DNA from: Zymomonas mobilis
GTDB taxonomy: Bacteria; Pseudomonadota; Alphaproteobacteria; Sphingomonadales; Sphingomonadaceae
Direction: 5' to 3'
NCBI RefSeq assembly: GCF_006715975.1
Contig: NZ_VFOF01000001.1
Location: 1,891,001 to 1,955,000 of the forward strand
Length of the DNA stretch: 64,000 nucleotides
The stretch's first letter is position 1. The number at the start of each line of letters is the position of its first letter. The position numbers and the translations under genes are program-made. The notes below the pieces were generated by a model. That model made no database searches. It saw only the letters and a program-made list of their open reading frames with translations, and had not been told where the DNA came from. This document shows positions 43,600-51,958 of the stretch, piece by piece.

Positions 43600-45966
43600 A
43601 TGTCTTTCCAAGCACATTCGAAGGCCGCTATTATTATAACTACTTTCAGTTTTGGAACGATCTTATTACCACCATCGCTACAGGCGCATAAATCTTCTGT
43701 TAGTCACTATAACAAAGAATCGCTTCATAAAGCATCTGCAACCGATAATAAAAACAATAGCGATACTATAGATAAAGATAAATCAAAAAACACAGAAAAC
43801 AATTCTGGTGATAATAAAAATATCTACTGGAATGGTAAAGAAATAACCGTCATTGGAAAAGCTGAACGGTTAGCGCCATCTTCAGTTCCTTTGAATATTA
43901 TTCAACCGACATCCATTGTTCAAAGCGCTTTCATGGCGAATAATATCATACCATTGGCTAGCGTGGACGACATTATCAAATACCAGCCAAGTGTCTGGAC
44001 CCAAAATCCGAATGGCCCTGGTATTGGTAAAGCCGAAACCATGAGTTTGAGAGGGTTTCAGGATGGCCAATATAATATGACATTTGACGGAATCCCCTTT
44101 GGAGATGCCAGTGATTTACACCATTCAACATCCTCTTTGTTCATTGCCCATTTCTTGGGACAGGCTGAAGTAGATCGAGGCCCCGGTACCGCATCGACCA
44201 TCGGCGACGCGACCTTTGGCGGCACGATCGGCTTTACATCAAGAACACCGGCTTCGAAATTCGGCATTACGCCCTATGGCACCTATGGCAGCTATAATAC
44301 GCGGGCGGGCGGTTTAGAAATTGACAGCGGAGAGACCATTGCCGGTAAAATGGTTCTCGATTTACAGCATGAAGCGACCGATGGTTATTTGACCCATTCG
44401 AATGAACGCCGCAGTAACATCATGTTTAAAGATGTTGTAAAATTAGGCCCTGATATAACCCTGACCGCGGCGACGACCTTTAACAAAGAACATCAATATA
44501 CAACCCAAGGGGCAACCTTGGCGGAATATTCTAAATATGGGAATAATTACGGCCTATGCGATGATCGCAGCCTGCAATGTTACTATGGTTATAACCCCAG
44601 CACCTATAAATCGGATTTTAGTTACATCAGCTTGAAAGCTAAACCCTTATCTTGGCTGGAATTAGAGAATAAAGTCTATTCGGTTGGCTTTGAGCATTCT
44701 TATACGAAATCGACAGATGCCAGCCAGAATGATCCATCAGCAAATGGCGTCACTTTTTATAACGCAGCGGGTAAAAAAACGGGCAGCTATGCCAATGATG
44801 TTCCTGGTAAATATGCCGATGCTACTTTCCGATCTTATGGCGATACGCTGGCATTAAAAGCTACAACGCCGGTTGGTGAGATTTTGACCGGTATCTGGGC
44901 AGATGTACAAAATGATCGGCGCTATACATATGCGGTTGATCTTTCGCAAAATTCTATCATGGTTCCAGGCAAGAATGGATCCGCCTACAGCTACAATATC
45001 CATGACATCAACACGACGTTACAGCCTTATTTAGAATTTGATTGGCACCCAATTAAAGGGATGACGATCAAACCAGGCATCAAATATTCCTATTTCCATC
45101 GGAATTACGATGCCTCCATGAACAAGAATACAAAAACACCTTTAAAAGACCAACAGACCTTCAAATCTTGGCAACCTTCAATCGCGATCAATCAGATGTT
45201 GATGAAGGGGTGGAGCGCTTATGCACAAGTTGCACGCGGTTTTCTGGCTCCCCCTTTAAGCGTATTTCAGACCCAGAATGTTGGTTATGTTAAGCCGGAA
45301 ACAACTTGGAATTATCAAGTCGGAACGGTTCTTCAAAAGAAGAATTGGACGATTTCGGCCGATGGTTATTATATTGATTTTTCGAACTATATTGCCTCGG
45401 CACAAATCAATGTTCCCAATATCGGGACTGAAACTACCTATGTGAATAGTGGTGGTGCTGTTTATAAAGGGCTGGAAATCGAAGGCCAGTATGCCGTCGG
45501 GCATGGCGTATCATTATATGGGAATTACAGCGTCAACAGCGCCCATTATAAAGAATCCAAAATACGGGTAGCCGCTTCGCCCAAATCACTGGCTTCTTTT
45601 GGTGTGTTGTATGAGAAGAAGAATGGCCCCTATTTCTCCTTTATCGGAAAATATGTTGGCAACCATTGGGGATTGGATAGCACCACCGACAGTGCAGGTA
45701 ATACGGTTTTCAAAAATCAGTATTTAATACACAGCAACCTTACGGCTGATCTTGCCTTTGGTTGGCATTTCAAAAATGTTGGCGGCAATATTCTGCGGAA
45801 TATCACGCCCAGCATTAAGGTATCGAATATTTTCGACAGCCATGCCATCAGCGATTTTGCTGGTAACCAGTCAAAAACCAGTTCGGAATATCCGAATGGT
45901 GCGCCGCTCTATTGGCGGCTTTCCGGAAGAAGCATCTTCTTCAATTTAACGATGACAATTTTATAA
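43600..45966 (+). CDS. TonB-dependent outer membrane receptor
   Basis: A 788-residue TonB-dependent transporter: signal peptide (AAIIITTFSFGTILLPPSLQ), an Asn/Lys/Asp-rich spacer, a TonB-box-like GKEITVIGKAE near residue 90, a plug domain (SLRGFQDGQYNMTFDGIPFG; VDRGPGTASTIGDATFGGTI), and a 22-strand barrel ending in an aromatic strand (LSGRSIFFNLTMTIL). It takes up a metal chelate or another large solute; ligand unknown. An in-frame GTG at 43576 exists, but the ATG at 43600 starts the signal peptide. Transcribed alone, with a terminator right after. Confidence 0.9.
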   Translation: MSFQAHSKAAIIITTFSFGTILLPPSLQAHKSSVSHYNKESLHKASATDNKNNSDTIDKDKSKNTENNSGDNKNIYWNGKEITVIGKAERLAPSSVPLNIIQPTSIVQSAFMANNIIPLASVDDIIKYQPSVWTQNPNGPGIGKAETMSLRGFQDGQYNMTFDGIPFGDASDLHHSTSSLFIAHFLGQAEVDRGPGTASTIGDATFGGTIGFTSRTPASKFGITPYGTYGSYNTRAGGLEIDSGETIAGKMVLDLQHEATDGYLTHSNERRSNIMFKDVVKLGPDITLTAATTFNKEHQYTTQGATLAEYSKYGNNYGLCDDRSLQCYYGYNPSTYKSDFSYISLKAKPLSWLELENKVYSVGFEHSYTKSTDASQNDPSANGVTFYNAAGKKTGSYANDVPGKYADATFRSYGDTLALKATTPVGEILTGIWADVQNDRRYTYAVDLSQNSIMVPGKNGSAYSYNIHDINTTLQPYLEFDWHPIKGMTIKPGIKYSYFHRNYDASMNKNTKTPLKDQQTFKSWQPSIAINQMLMKGWSAYAQVARGFLAPPLSVFQTQNVGYVKPETTWNYQVGTVLQKKNWTISADGYYIDFSNYIASAQINVPNIGTETTYVNSGGAVYKGLEIEGQYAVGHGVSLYGNYSVNSAHYKESKIRVAASPKSLASFGVLYEKKNGPYFSFIGKYVGNHWGLDSTTDSAGNTVFKNQYLIHSNLTADLAFGWHFKNVGGNILRNITPSIKVSNIFDSHAISDFAGNQSKTSSEYPNGAPLYWRLSGRSIFFNLTMTIL

Positions 45967-45972
45967 AAGAAA

Positions 45973-46002
45973 AAAGCCTGCCCTTAAAAAGGGCAGGCTT
46001 TA
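45973..46002. terminator. Bidirectional terminator between the TonB receptor and rnf genes
   Basis: AAAGCCTGCCC and GGGCAGGCTTT, a perfect 11-bp stem with an 8-nt loop, A/T-flanked. It lies between two convergent units and can end both. Confidence 0.88.
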
Positions 46003-46017
46003 AAGCCGATGCGTTGG

Positions 46018-46284
46018 CTATGCTTTTTTCTTCTTTTTCGGTACGGTTTTTGGATCGACAGTAAGCGGACGATAAATTTCGATCCGCGTTCCTTCTGTTA
46101 AAGGTGCATCGAGTTTTGCAACCTTGCCGAAGATACCAACCTTTTGTTTTTCTAGGTCAATATCAGGGCAACGTTTCAATATACCAGAGGCGTTAATCCC
46201 GTCTTCGATCGTCGCCCCGTCTTCTACTTCACATTCAAGCCATAACTGGCGTTCCGGTTTGGCATAGACGACTGATATTTTCAT
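46018..46284 (-). CDS. rnfH: RnfH family protein
   Basis: An 88-residue RnfH/UPF0125 ubiquitin-like-fold protein (ISVVYAKPERQLWLECEVED, then VGIFGKVAKLDAPLTEGTRI). It ends the rnf operon, a position seen in Rhodobacter-type loci. The family also occurs without rnf, so its exact role in the complex is unclear. The C-terminus is Lys-rich. 12-bp gap from rnfE upstream. Confidence 0.88.
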   Translation of the reverse strand: MKISVVYAKPERQLWLECEVEDGATIEDGINASGILKRCPDIDLEKQKVGIFGKVAKLDAPLTEGTRIEIYRPLTVDPKTVPKKKKKA

Positions 46285-46296
46285 CTTTTTGCCCCT

Positions 46297-46971
46297 TTAA
46301 GCCCCATGTGCGCCGGACATGGAGATTTCCTTGCCCTGTGCAACATCAATCATTCTTTTCCCGACTAAAACAAAGCCGGTAACAAGGAAACCACCCGGTG
46401 GTAAGACCATCATCAGAATATGGCAATCAGCCGGTAACAGATGGCATTCAAGAAACTTGAAGCTTGAACCCAACAGCAAAGCGGCATTGGAGAAAAGCGT
46501 TCCTGAACCGATGATTTCACGAACGCCACCGATAACCGTCAAAGCAAAGGTGAAGCCCAATCCAGCAAAGACACCATCGACCAAGGATGCCGCCGGTGGT
46601 CTTTTTCCAGCGAAAGCTTCAAGATGCGCCAGAGGCAAACAGTTTGAAACGATCAGCGGAATAAACAGACCCAGCACCTTATAGAGCGGATGCATATAGG
46701 CATTCATGACCAGATCGACCAAGGTCACCATGGCCGCGACAATCAGGATATAAACCGGAACGCGGACTTCATAGGTAATATGATGTCTAAAAACAGAGAC
46801 CAAAAGATTGGAAGCCGCCATCACTGCGGCGGTTGCCAATCCCATGCCCAAGGCATTCGTGGCGCTGGTGGTAACTGCCATGGTCGGGCACAAACCCAAC
46901 AGCATGCTTAAAATACCGTTATTATCCCAAAGCCCGTCTTTGGCGATGCGGAAATACTCGTTATTGGACAT
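46297..46971 (-). CDS. rnfE: Electron transport complex subunit RnfE
   Basis: A 224-residue membrane subunit of the Rnf complex, which couples ferredoxin/NADH electron transfer to ion movement. About six helices; family motif GLCPTMAVTTSATNALGMG near residue 22 (with the conserved Cys next to Pro) and GVREIIGSGTLF near 155. The reading from 47043 adds 24 residues absent from the family; ATG 46971 overlaps the end of rnfG by 11 bp. Homologue of RnfA and of NqrD. Confidence 0.93.
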   Translation of the reverse strand: MSNNEYFRIAKDGLWDNNGILSMLLGLCPTMAVTTSATNALGMGLATAAVMAASNLLVSVFRHHITYEVRVPVYILIVAAMVTLVDLVMNAYMHPLYKVLGLFIPLIVSNCLPLAHLEAFAGKRPPAASLVDGVFAGLGFTFALTVIGGVREIIGSGTLFSNAALLLGSSFKFLECHLLPADCHILMMVLPPGGFLVTGFVLVGKRMIDVAQGKEISMSGAHGA

Positions 46972-47671
46972 TCGAACTCTCCAACAGAGTGCTTTTATGC
47001 GTCTCGAAAAATTCCAGACCGCGATGGATAGCAGCAACAACACCGCGCGGCGTTATCGTCGCACCGGAAAACTGGTCAAATTGACCGCCGTCTTTTTTGA
47101 CTTTCCATTTGTTTTCCGATGGGTTGGTCAGAGAAAGACCCGTGAAACGCAAAATCCAGTTTGATTTATTGGCTTCGATTTTATCACCAAGACCCGGCGT
47201 TTCCTTATGTGCCAAAGCACGAACACCGAGAATATGACCTTGATCGTCAACCCCCATCATCAAGCGGATTTCGCCGCTATAGCCGCTGCCAGAAATTTCA
47301 TAGGCAACGCCCGTGACATGACCCGCTTTTGTCGCCCGAAAGACGGTGACATCATGGCCTTCTGCATCTTTTAAATGCAGTGGGTTTGCCGAAATGTCAT
47401 TGTCGTGAATGGAGGCTGGAATAACCTGCTCCAAAGAAGCCTGTTGATCTTCTACACCCCTCGCAACAATTGTTTGCGCCGTCAGATGATAGGTTAACGC
47501 CAATAAGGCACCGAAACCGAGACAGAAGACTGCCAACACAAGGCCGTGGATGAAAAACGGTTTTTCTTTTTCCGTTTTATCATCTTCATGCATCGCTTCA
47601 TCTGCTCGAAATAAAGCGTCTTCTTCAACGGCTTCTTTCCGGTCTTCCGCTTCGTCCTTGTGATCGGTCAT
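46961..47671 (-). CDS. rnfG: Electron transport complex subunit RnfG
   Basis: A 236-residue flavoprotein subunit with one N-terminal membrane helix (IHGLVLAVFCLGFGALLAL) and a periplasmic FMN-binding domain. The covalent FMN site S-G-A-T is present in FDQFSGATITPRGVV near residue 208. The roughly 40-residue N-terminal extension, rich in Asp/Glu/Lys, is unusual; RnfG usually begins close to the membrane helix. The start overlaps rnfD by 4 bp. Confidence 0.92.
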   Translation of the reverse strand: MTDHKDEAEDRKEAVEEDALFRADEAMHEDDKTEKEKPFFIHGLVLAVFCLGFGALLALTYHLTAQTIVARGVEDQQASLEQVIPASIHDNDISANPLHLKDAEGHDVTVFRATKAGHVTGVAYEISGSGYSGEIRLMMGVDDQGHILGVRALAHKETPGLGDKIEANKSNWILRFTGLSLTNPSENKWKVKKDGGQFDQFSGATITPRGVVAAIHRGLEFFETHKSTLLESSNVQ

Positions 47672-48744
47672 TTCTTGTCCCCAAATGCCACCGGTTGTCC
47701 TTGGCGAGTGCGACCGAACACACGAGGGCGGCTGTAATGATCAATGATCGGGGTCGTCGCATTCATCAGCAACACGGCAAAGGCCACCCCTTCCGGATAA
47801 CCGGCGAAACTACGAATAATCCATGTCAGGAAGCCGACCCCAAAGCCGAAAATGATCTGACCTGTTTTCGATACCGGAGACGTCACATAATCGGTTGCAA
47901 TAAAGAAAGCGCCGAGCATCGAAGCCCCTGACAGTAATTCAATCATACCAGAGGCATAGCGTGCTGGATTGATAGCTGAAAACAGCGTCCCCAATAAGAA
48001 CAGCGTCAACAGCATCGATACAGGCGTATGCCAGCTGATAATCCGCCGCCACATGAGAAATAAGCCACCCAAAAGGATGAAAATGGCCGAGGTTTCACCC
48101 ATGGAACCAGGCTTAATGCCCAGAATCATTTCTTTTAATCCCGGCAAACTTTGCACCGTATGCGTAACCGGAATACCCCGCGTTAATTCGGTTTTGATAT
48201 GCCCAAGAGCAGAAGCCGCACTTAATGAATCCAGATTACCTTCACAGCCCAAGGTGATTTTTAAACCTGTCAGGATATCCGGTGCGTGAGCGGTGAATAT
48301 CGGATGCGGGGCTGCAAATTGCGTCATCTGTAAAGGGAAGGAAATCAGCAAGGCCACACGGGCAACCATGGCCGGATTAAACAGATTTTGTCCTAATCCG
48401 CCAAAAACCTGTTTTGCCAAAGCGATAGCAAAAACAGCGCCCAAAAGCGCAATCCACCAAGGCGCCCAAGGCGGCAAACTCATTGCAATAAGCCAGCCGC
48501 TCAAAATAGCAGAACCATCTTTTAACGCTGGAAGAACCGGACGTTTCGCCAGCATCAGGCATCCGGCTTCAACGGCCAGACAAAAAAGAATGGTCAGACC
48601 AAAAAGGAAAATGGCAGGCCAACCAAATAACCACAAATCAAATGCAGTGGCGGGAAGAAGTGCCAGCATGACCATCTGCATGGTGCGCGAGACACTGTTA
48701 TCAGCATGGGTAAAGGGCCCACTGATTGCGATACTGCCACTCAT
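47668..48744 (-). CDS. rnfD: Electron transport complex subunit RnfD
   Basis: A 358-residue membrane flavoprotein of the Rnf complex (homologue of NqrB), about ten helices. The flavin-attachment region GSMGETSAIFILLGGLFLMW lies near residue 205-225, with the Thr in G-E-T-S-A as the expected FMN phosphoester site. Start codon overlaps the rnfC stop by one base, and its end overlaps the rnfG start, so the three are co-translated. Confidence 0.93.
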   Translation of the reverse strand: MSGSIAISGPFTHADNSVSRTMQMVMLALLPATAFDLWLFGWPAIFLFGLTILFCLAVEAGCLMLAKRPVLPALKDGSAILSGWLIAMSLPPWAPWWIALLGAVFAIALAKQVFGGLGQNLFNPAMVARVALLISFPLQMTQFAAPHPIFTAHAPDILTGLKITLGCEGNLDSLSAASALGHIKTELTRGIPVTHTVQSLPGLKEMILGIKPGSMGETSAIFILLGGLFLMWRRIISWHTPVSMLLTLFLLGTLFSAINPARYASGMIELLSGASMLGAFFIATDYVTSPVSKTGQIIFGFGVGFLTWIIRSFAGYPEGVAFAVLLMNATTPIIDHYSRPRVFGRTRQGQPVAFGDKK

Positions 48745-50207
48745 TAAACTGCCTTTTCCTCTTTATTGGCGGCTGCTTTGGCGGCTTTTGCGCGCTCTGC
48801 TGCCAATTGCCGCTGACGTAAGACTTCAGCCAGACGCGCTTCTTTGGCGGCGGCCAGTGCCTTGATTTTATTCTGCTTTCTTTCTTCGTCGCGACGATTC
48901 CAGATTTCGCCTTTGGCGTAATTAAAATATTGAACCAAAGGCAAATGGGACGGGCAAACGTAAGAGCAGGAACCGCAAGAAAAACAGTCCATCACCTGAA
49001 GCTGTTCGGCTTCATCCAGTTTATCACGCCGGATAAGGCTGGACATTTCAACCGGACTGAGACCGCAAGGGCAAACATCGACACAACGACCACAACGCAA
49101 GCAAGGTTCGGCCGGACGATGATCCATCTCTTCGGAAGTCAAAGCCAGAATACCAGCAGTGCCTTTGATAACCGGCACGTCAATATTGGGCAGTCCGACG
49201 CCCATTAAGGGGCCCCCTGTCACAATCTGTTCGGCTTTTTCATTCATGCCGCCACAATATTCGATCAGGGCTTTGACGGGTGTGCCGATAGGTGCATCCA
49301 GCGTTTTGGGATCATTCATGCCGCCGCCGGAAACTGTGACGATGCGTGAAATAAGCGGTTCGCCATAATGAGCTGAGCGCCAGACCGCACGCGCCGTTCC
49401 GACATTTTGCACCAACACCCCGACATCGGCGATACGGGTACGTGCTGAAATTTCAAGGCCGGTTAAAGCCTGCACCAAATGACGGGCAGAGCCGACTGGA
49501 TATTGAGCCGGTAAATCAGCGATTTCTACATTATCATAGGCTTCGGCAGCCTTTTTCATGATCGCGATGGCTTCTGGTTTATTGCGTTCAATACCGATTA
49601 CAACTTTGGGTGCGCCGACCGCATAGGCAATCAATCGGCCGCCAGAAATTACCTCATCGGCATATTCCTGCATCACCCGATCATCACCCGTCAGATAGGG
49701 TTCGCATTCGGCACCATTCAGCACCACCATTTTAATGGGTTTTTGGCTGCTCTGTTCTAATTTAACCGCCGCAGGAAAAGCCGCACCGCCTAAACCGACA
49801 ACCCCAGCCCAAGCAACGCGTTCACGAATTAGCTTTGGATCGACCGAGAAAGGATCCGAATAGGCTTCGGGTAATTCAGCCCAGCTATCTTTTCCATCAG
49901 ATTCCAAAACGATCGTCATGCCCGGCAAACCCGAAGGATGCGGCGCGGTCATATTCTGGATTGCGCGAACAATACCGGAAGTCGGGGCATGAACCGGTGC
50001 CGATATCCGACCAACCGGAGCGGCAAGCAACTGTCCCTTCCCTACGTGATCGCCAATATTGACGACGGCTTCTGCCGAAGCGCCTGAATGTTGGCGCAAT
50101 GGCAGAAAATAAAACGGAACAACGGGTAAAGGCTCAATCTTTTTTGCGGTTGTTGCCTGTTTTCGGTAACTGGGATGAATACCGCCACGGACTGAAAATA
50201 ATTTCAT
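48744..50207 (-). CDS. rnfC: Electron transport complex subunit RnfC
   Basis: A 487-residue peripheral subunit, NADH- and FMN-binding by similarity to the NuoF-type fold (GVVGLGGAAFPAAVKL; NGAECEPYLTGDDRVM). Two [4Fe-4S] sites are in CLRCGRCVDVCPCGLSP near 376 and CFSCGSCSYVCPSHLPL near 415. The last 40 residues are Ala/Lys/Glu-rich and look like an extended helix. RnfC is the entry or exit point for NADH electrons. 10-bp gap from rnfB. Confidence 0.94.
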   Translation of the reverse strand: MKLFSVRGGIHPSYRKQATTAKKIEPLPVVPFYFLPLRQHSGASAEAVVNIGDHVGKGQLLAAPVGRISAPVHAPTSGIVRAIQNMTAPHPSGLPGMTIVLESDGKDSWAELPEAYSDPFSVDPKLIRERVAWAGVVGLGGAAFPAAVKLEQSSQKPIKMVVLNGAECEPYLTGDDRVMQEYADEVISGGRLIAYAVGAPKVVIGIERNKPEAIAIMKKAAEAYDNVEIADLPAQYPVGSARHLVQALTGLEISARTRIADVGVLVQNVGTARAVWRSAHYGEPLISRIVTVSGGGMNDPKTLDAPIGTPVKALIEYCGGMNEKAEQIVTGGPLMGVGLPNIDVPVIKGTAGILALTSEEMDHRPAEPCLRCGRCVDVCPCGLSPVEMSSLIRRDKLDEAEQLQVMDCFSCGSCSYVCPSHLPLVQYFNYAKGEIWNRRDEERKQNKIKALAAAKEARLAEVLRQRQLAAERAKAAKAAANKEEKAV

Positions 50208-50217
50208 TGCTGCTCCC

Positions 50218-50880
50218 CTAGCCTATGGCTTCTTCTTTGGCTTCTTTTTCAAGAGAAGCTTTGTAGGCCTTACCCTGACCACCGTCGGATTCTTCCGTTA
50301 TCCGGTTAGCCAAAGCCTGTGCGGCGAAAGCAGGATTAGCTAAGCTGTCCTGTATGGCGAGATTGGGTTTGTCCCAATGCCAATTGTCCAAGGTGACCGC
50401 AACAGGCACCATTTCAATTGCACCTGTCGGGCAAGCGGTTTCGCATTTGCTGCATCCATGGCAGACATCACCGATAACCGTATGCACCTGACGGGCGGCA
50501 CCGATGATGGCATCACTGGAACAGTCACGGATACAAGCCGTACAACCGATACATAAATCTTCGTGGATCAAGGCCGTTTTGGGGCCAATATCTTCGGCAT
50601 CGGAGAGATCAAGGCTGACCCCCAAAGCCTTTGCCAAAGCTTCGGCAACGCTTTTACCGCCAGGGGTACATTGAGTAACGGGTGCACCATCATGCGCCAA
50701 AGCGGCAGCATATTGGGAACAACCGACATAACCGCATTGTCCGCATTGTGATCCCGGCAACAAGGCTTGAAGCTGGCCTTCAATCGGGTCTTCTTCTACC
50801 CGAAGCAATTTTGAGGACAGACCCAGCATCAGGCCAAGCGCCAGCCCCATCACGCTCAGGCTTATAATGGCTATCAACAT
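50218..50880 (-). CDS. rnfB: Electron transport complex subunit RnfB
   Basis: A 220-residue iron-sulfur subunit: one N-terminal membrane helix, a four-Cys cluster motif CGQCGYVGCSQYA near 47, and two ferredoxin-like [4Fe-4S] motifs in CIGCTACIRDCSSDAI near 113 and CHGCSKCETACPTGAI near 142. It is likely the docking site for ferredoxin. It sits between rnfA and rnfC, all tightly spaced in the operon. Confidence 0.94.
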   Translation of the reverse strand: MLIAIISLSVMGLALGLMLGLSSKLLRVEEDPIEGQLQALLPGSQCGQCGYVGCSQYAAALAHDGAPVTQCTPGGKSVAEALAKALGVSLDLSDAEDIGPKTALIHEDLCIGCTACIRDCSSDAIIGAARQVHTVIGDVCHGCSKCETACPTGAIEMVPVAVTLDNWHWDKPNLAIQDSLANPAFAAQALANRITEESDGGQGKAYKASLEKEAKEEAIG

Positions 50881-50896
50881 CGTTCTTTCTTCCCGT

Positions 50897-51478
50897 CTAG
50901 TGGACAGACATTCCAGAAAAGCCCATAAAAGCCAGCGCCAGCAAGCTTGCCGTCACAAACCCAATAGGCGGACCTTCGAACAAACGGGGCGTTACCGATA
51001 ACGCCAATCTTTCACGTAATCCCGCAAACAACACCATCACGAGGCTGTAGCCTATCGAGGATGCGAAAGCGAAAACCGTGCTGTCCACAAATCCATAATG
51101 CTGTTCTACCAACAGCAAGGTAATGCCCAATACGGCACAGTTGGTTGTGATAAGTGGCAGATAAATGCCCAAAAGCCGAAATAACGTCGGCGAAAATTTA
51201 CGAAAAAACGATTCTGTCAGCTGCACAGCCGAAGCGATAATCAGAATAAAGGTAACTGTCCGGAGGTATCCAAGGCCAAAAGGCGTCAACAACCAATGTT
51301 CCAAAGCCCAACTGGCCATTGAAGAGGTGGTAATAACGAAGGTACAGGCAGCCCCCATTCCGACCGCCGTATCAACACGCGTCGTCACCCCCATAAAGGA
51401 ACATAAACCTAAAAAGCGCGTTAGAATAACATTGTTGACCAGACAGGCACTTACCACCAGAAGTAGTATATCCGTCAC
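50897..51478 (-). CDS. rnfA: Electron transport complex subunit RnfA
   Basis: A 193-residue membrane subunit with six predicted helices, homologous to RnfE and NqrE. Motifs: NNVILTRFLGLCSFMGVTTR near 15 and TTNCAVLGITLLLVE near 110 with the conserved cysteines that carry the intramembrane iron centre in NQR/Rnf complexes. The start codon is GTG. First gene of the rnfABCDGE-rnfH unit, downstream of a sigma-54 promoter. Confidence 0.93.
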   Translation of the reverse strand: MTDILLLVVSACLVNNVILTRFLGLCSFMGVTTRVDTAVGMGAACTFVITTSSMASWALEHWLLTPFGLGYLRTVTFILIIASAVQLTESFFRKFSPTLFRLLGIYLPLITTNCAVLGITLLLVEQHYGFVDSTVFAFASSIGYSLVMVLFAGLRERLALSVTPRLFEGPPIGFVTASLLALAFMGFSGMSVH

Positions 51479-51600
51479 TGTTTTCTTCCTTCCTCAGGAG
51501 GTCTGAAGGCGAAAAACTACGCCCCCCCTTGTTCATATTCCCGCCGGATATATCAACTGACAGACGAAATATGTAATGGGTTCTTTGTAAATTTTTTTGA

Positions 51601-51615
51601 GCAAAATTTATGCCA
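51601..51615 (-). promoter_or_regulatory. Sigma-54 (RpoN) -24/-12 promoter of the rnf operon
   Basis: On the minus strand TGGCAT-AAATT-TTGC, a near-consensus -24/-12 element with correct 5-bp spacing and intact GG and GC. It lies about 120 bp upstream of the rnfA start, placing the transcript start near 51588. Confidence 0.75.
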
Positions 51616-51678
51616 CTCTCATATTTAACGCTAAATTGGTGATTTTTCAGATCAAATGCTGGCCAAATCCGCGTTTAT

Positions 51679-51694
51679 TGTCGCAAAAGTGACA
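51679..51694. promoter_or_regulatory. NifA upstream activator site for rnf
   Basis: TGT-N10-ACA (TGTCGCAAAAGTGACA), about 70 bp upstream of the rnf -24 element, the usual NifA distance. Confidence 0.72.
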
Positions 51695-51958
51695 AAACAA
51701 ACACATTATGTCGCTAAAAAAAACCTTTTGGGCGAAAAAGGCAAAGCGCCATTTTGAAATTTAAATTTATTAAACGACAAAATATTCAAAAAATATTTCA
51801 AAAATATCTGATTATGTAAATTTTTTGGAAAAATCAGAAAAGAGCTTTCACGCCTTTACATTTCTTAATAATGATACAGTCATTAGGCCGGAATTTTTTT
51901 GAAAAAACACCGGCCTAACATGACTTCTCTGCGGTTGAGATAAGAAAAAAGCGAATCC
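51695..51958. other. AT-rich gap between the rnf promoter and the broken receptor gene
   Basis: No gene seen. AT-rich with repeated AAAATATT/AATATTTT runs. A short inverted pair around 51883-51915 (TTAGGCCGG and CCGGCCTAA), followed on the minus strand by further A/T, may be the terminator of the receptor gene. Confidence 0.5.
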
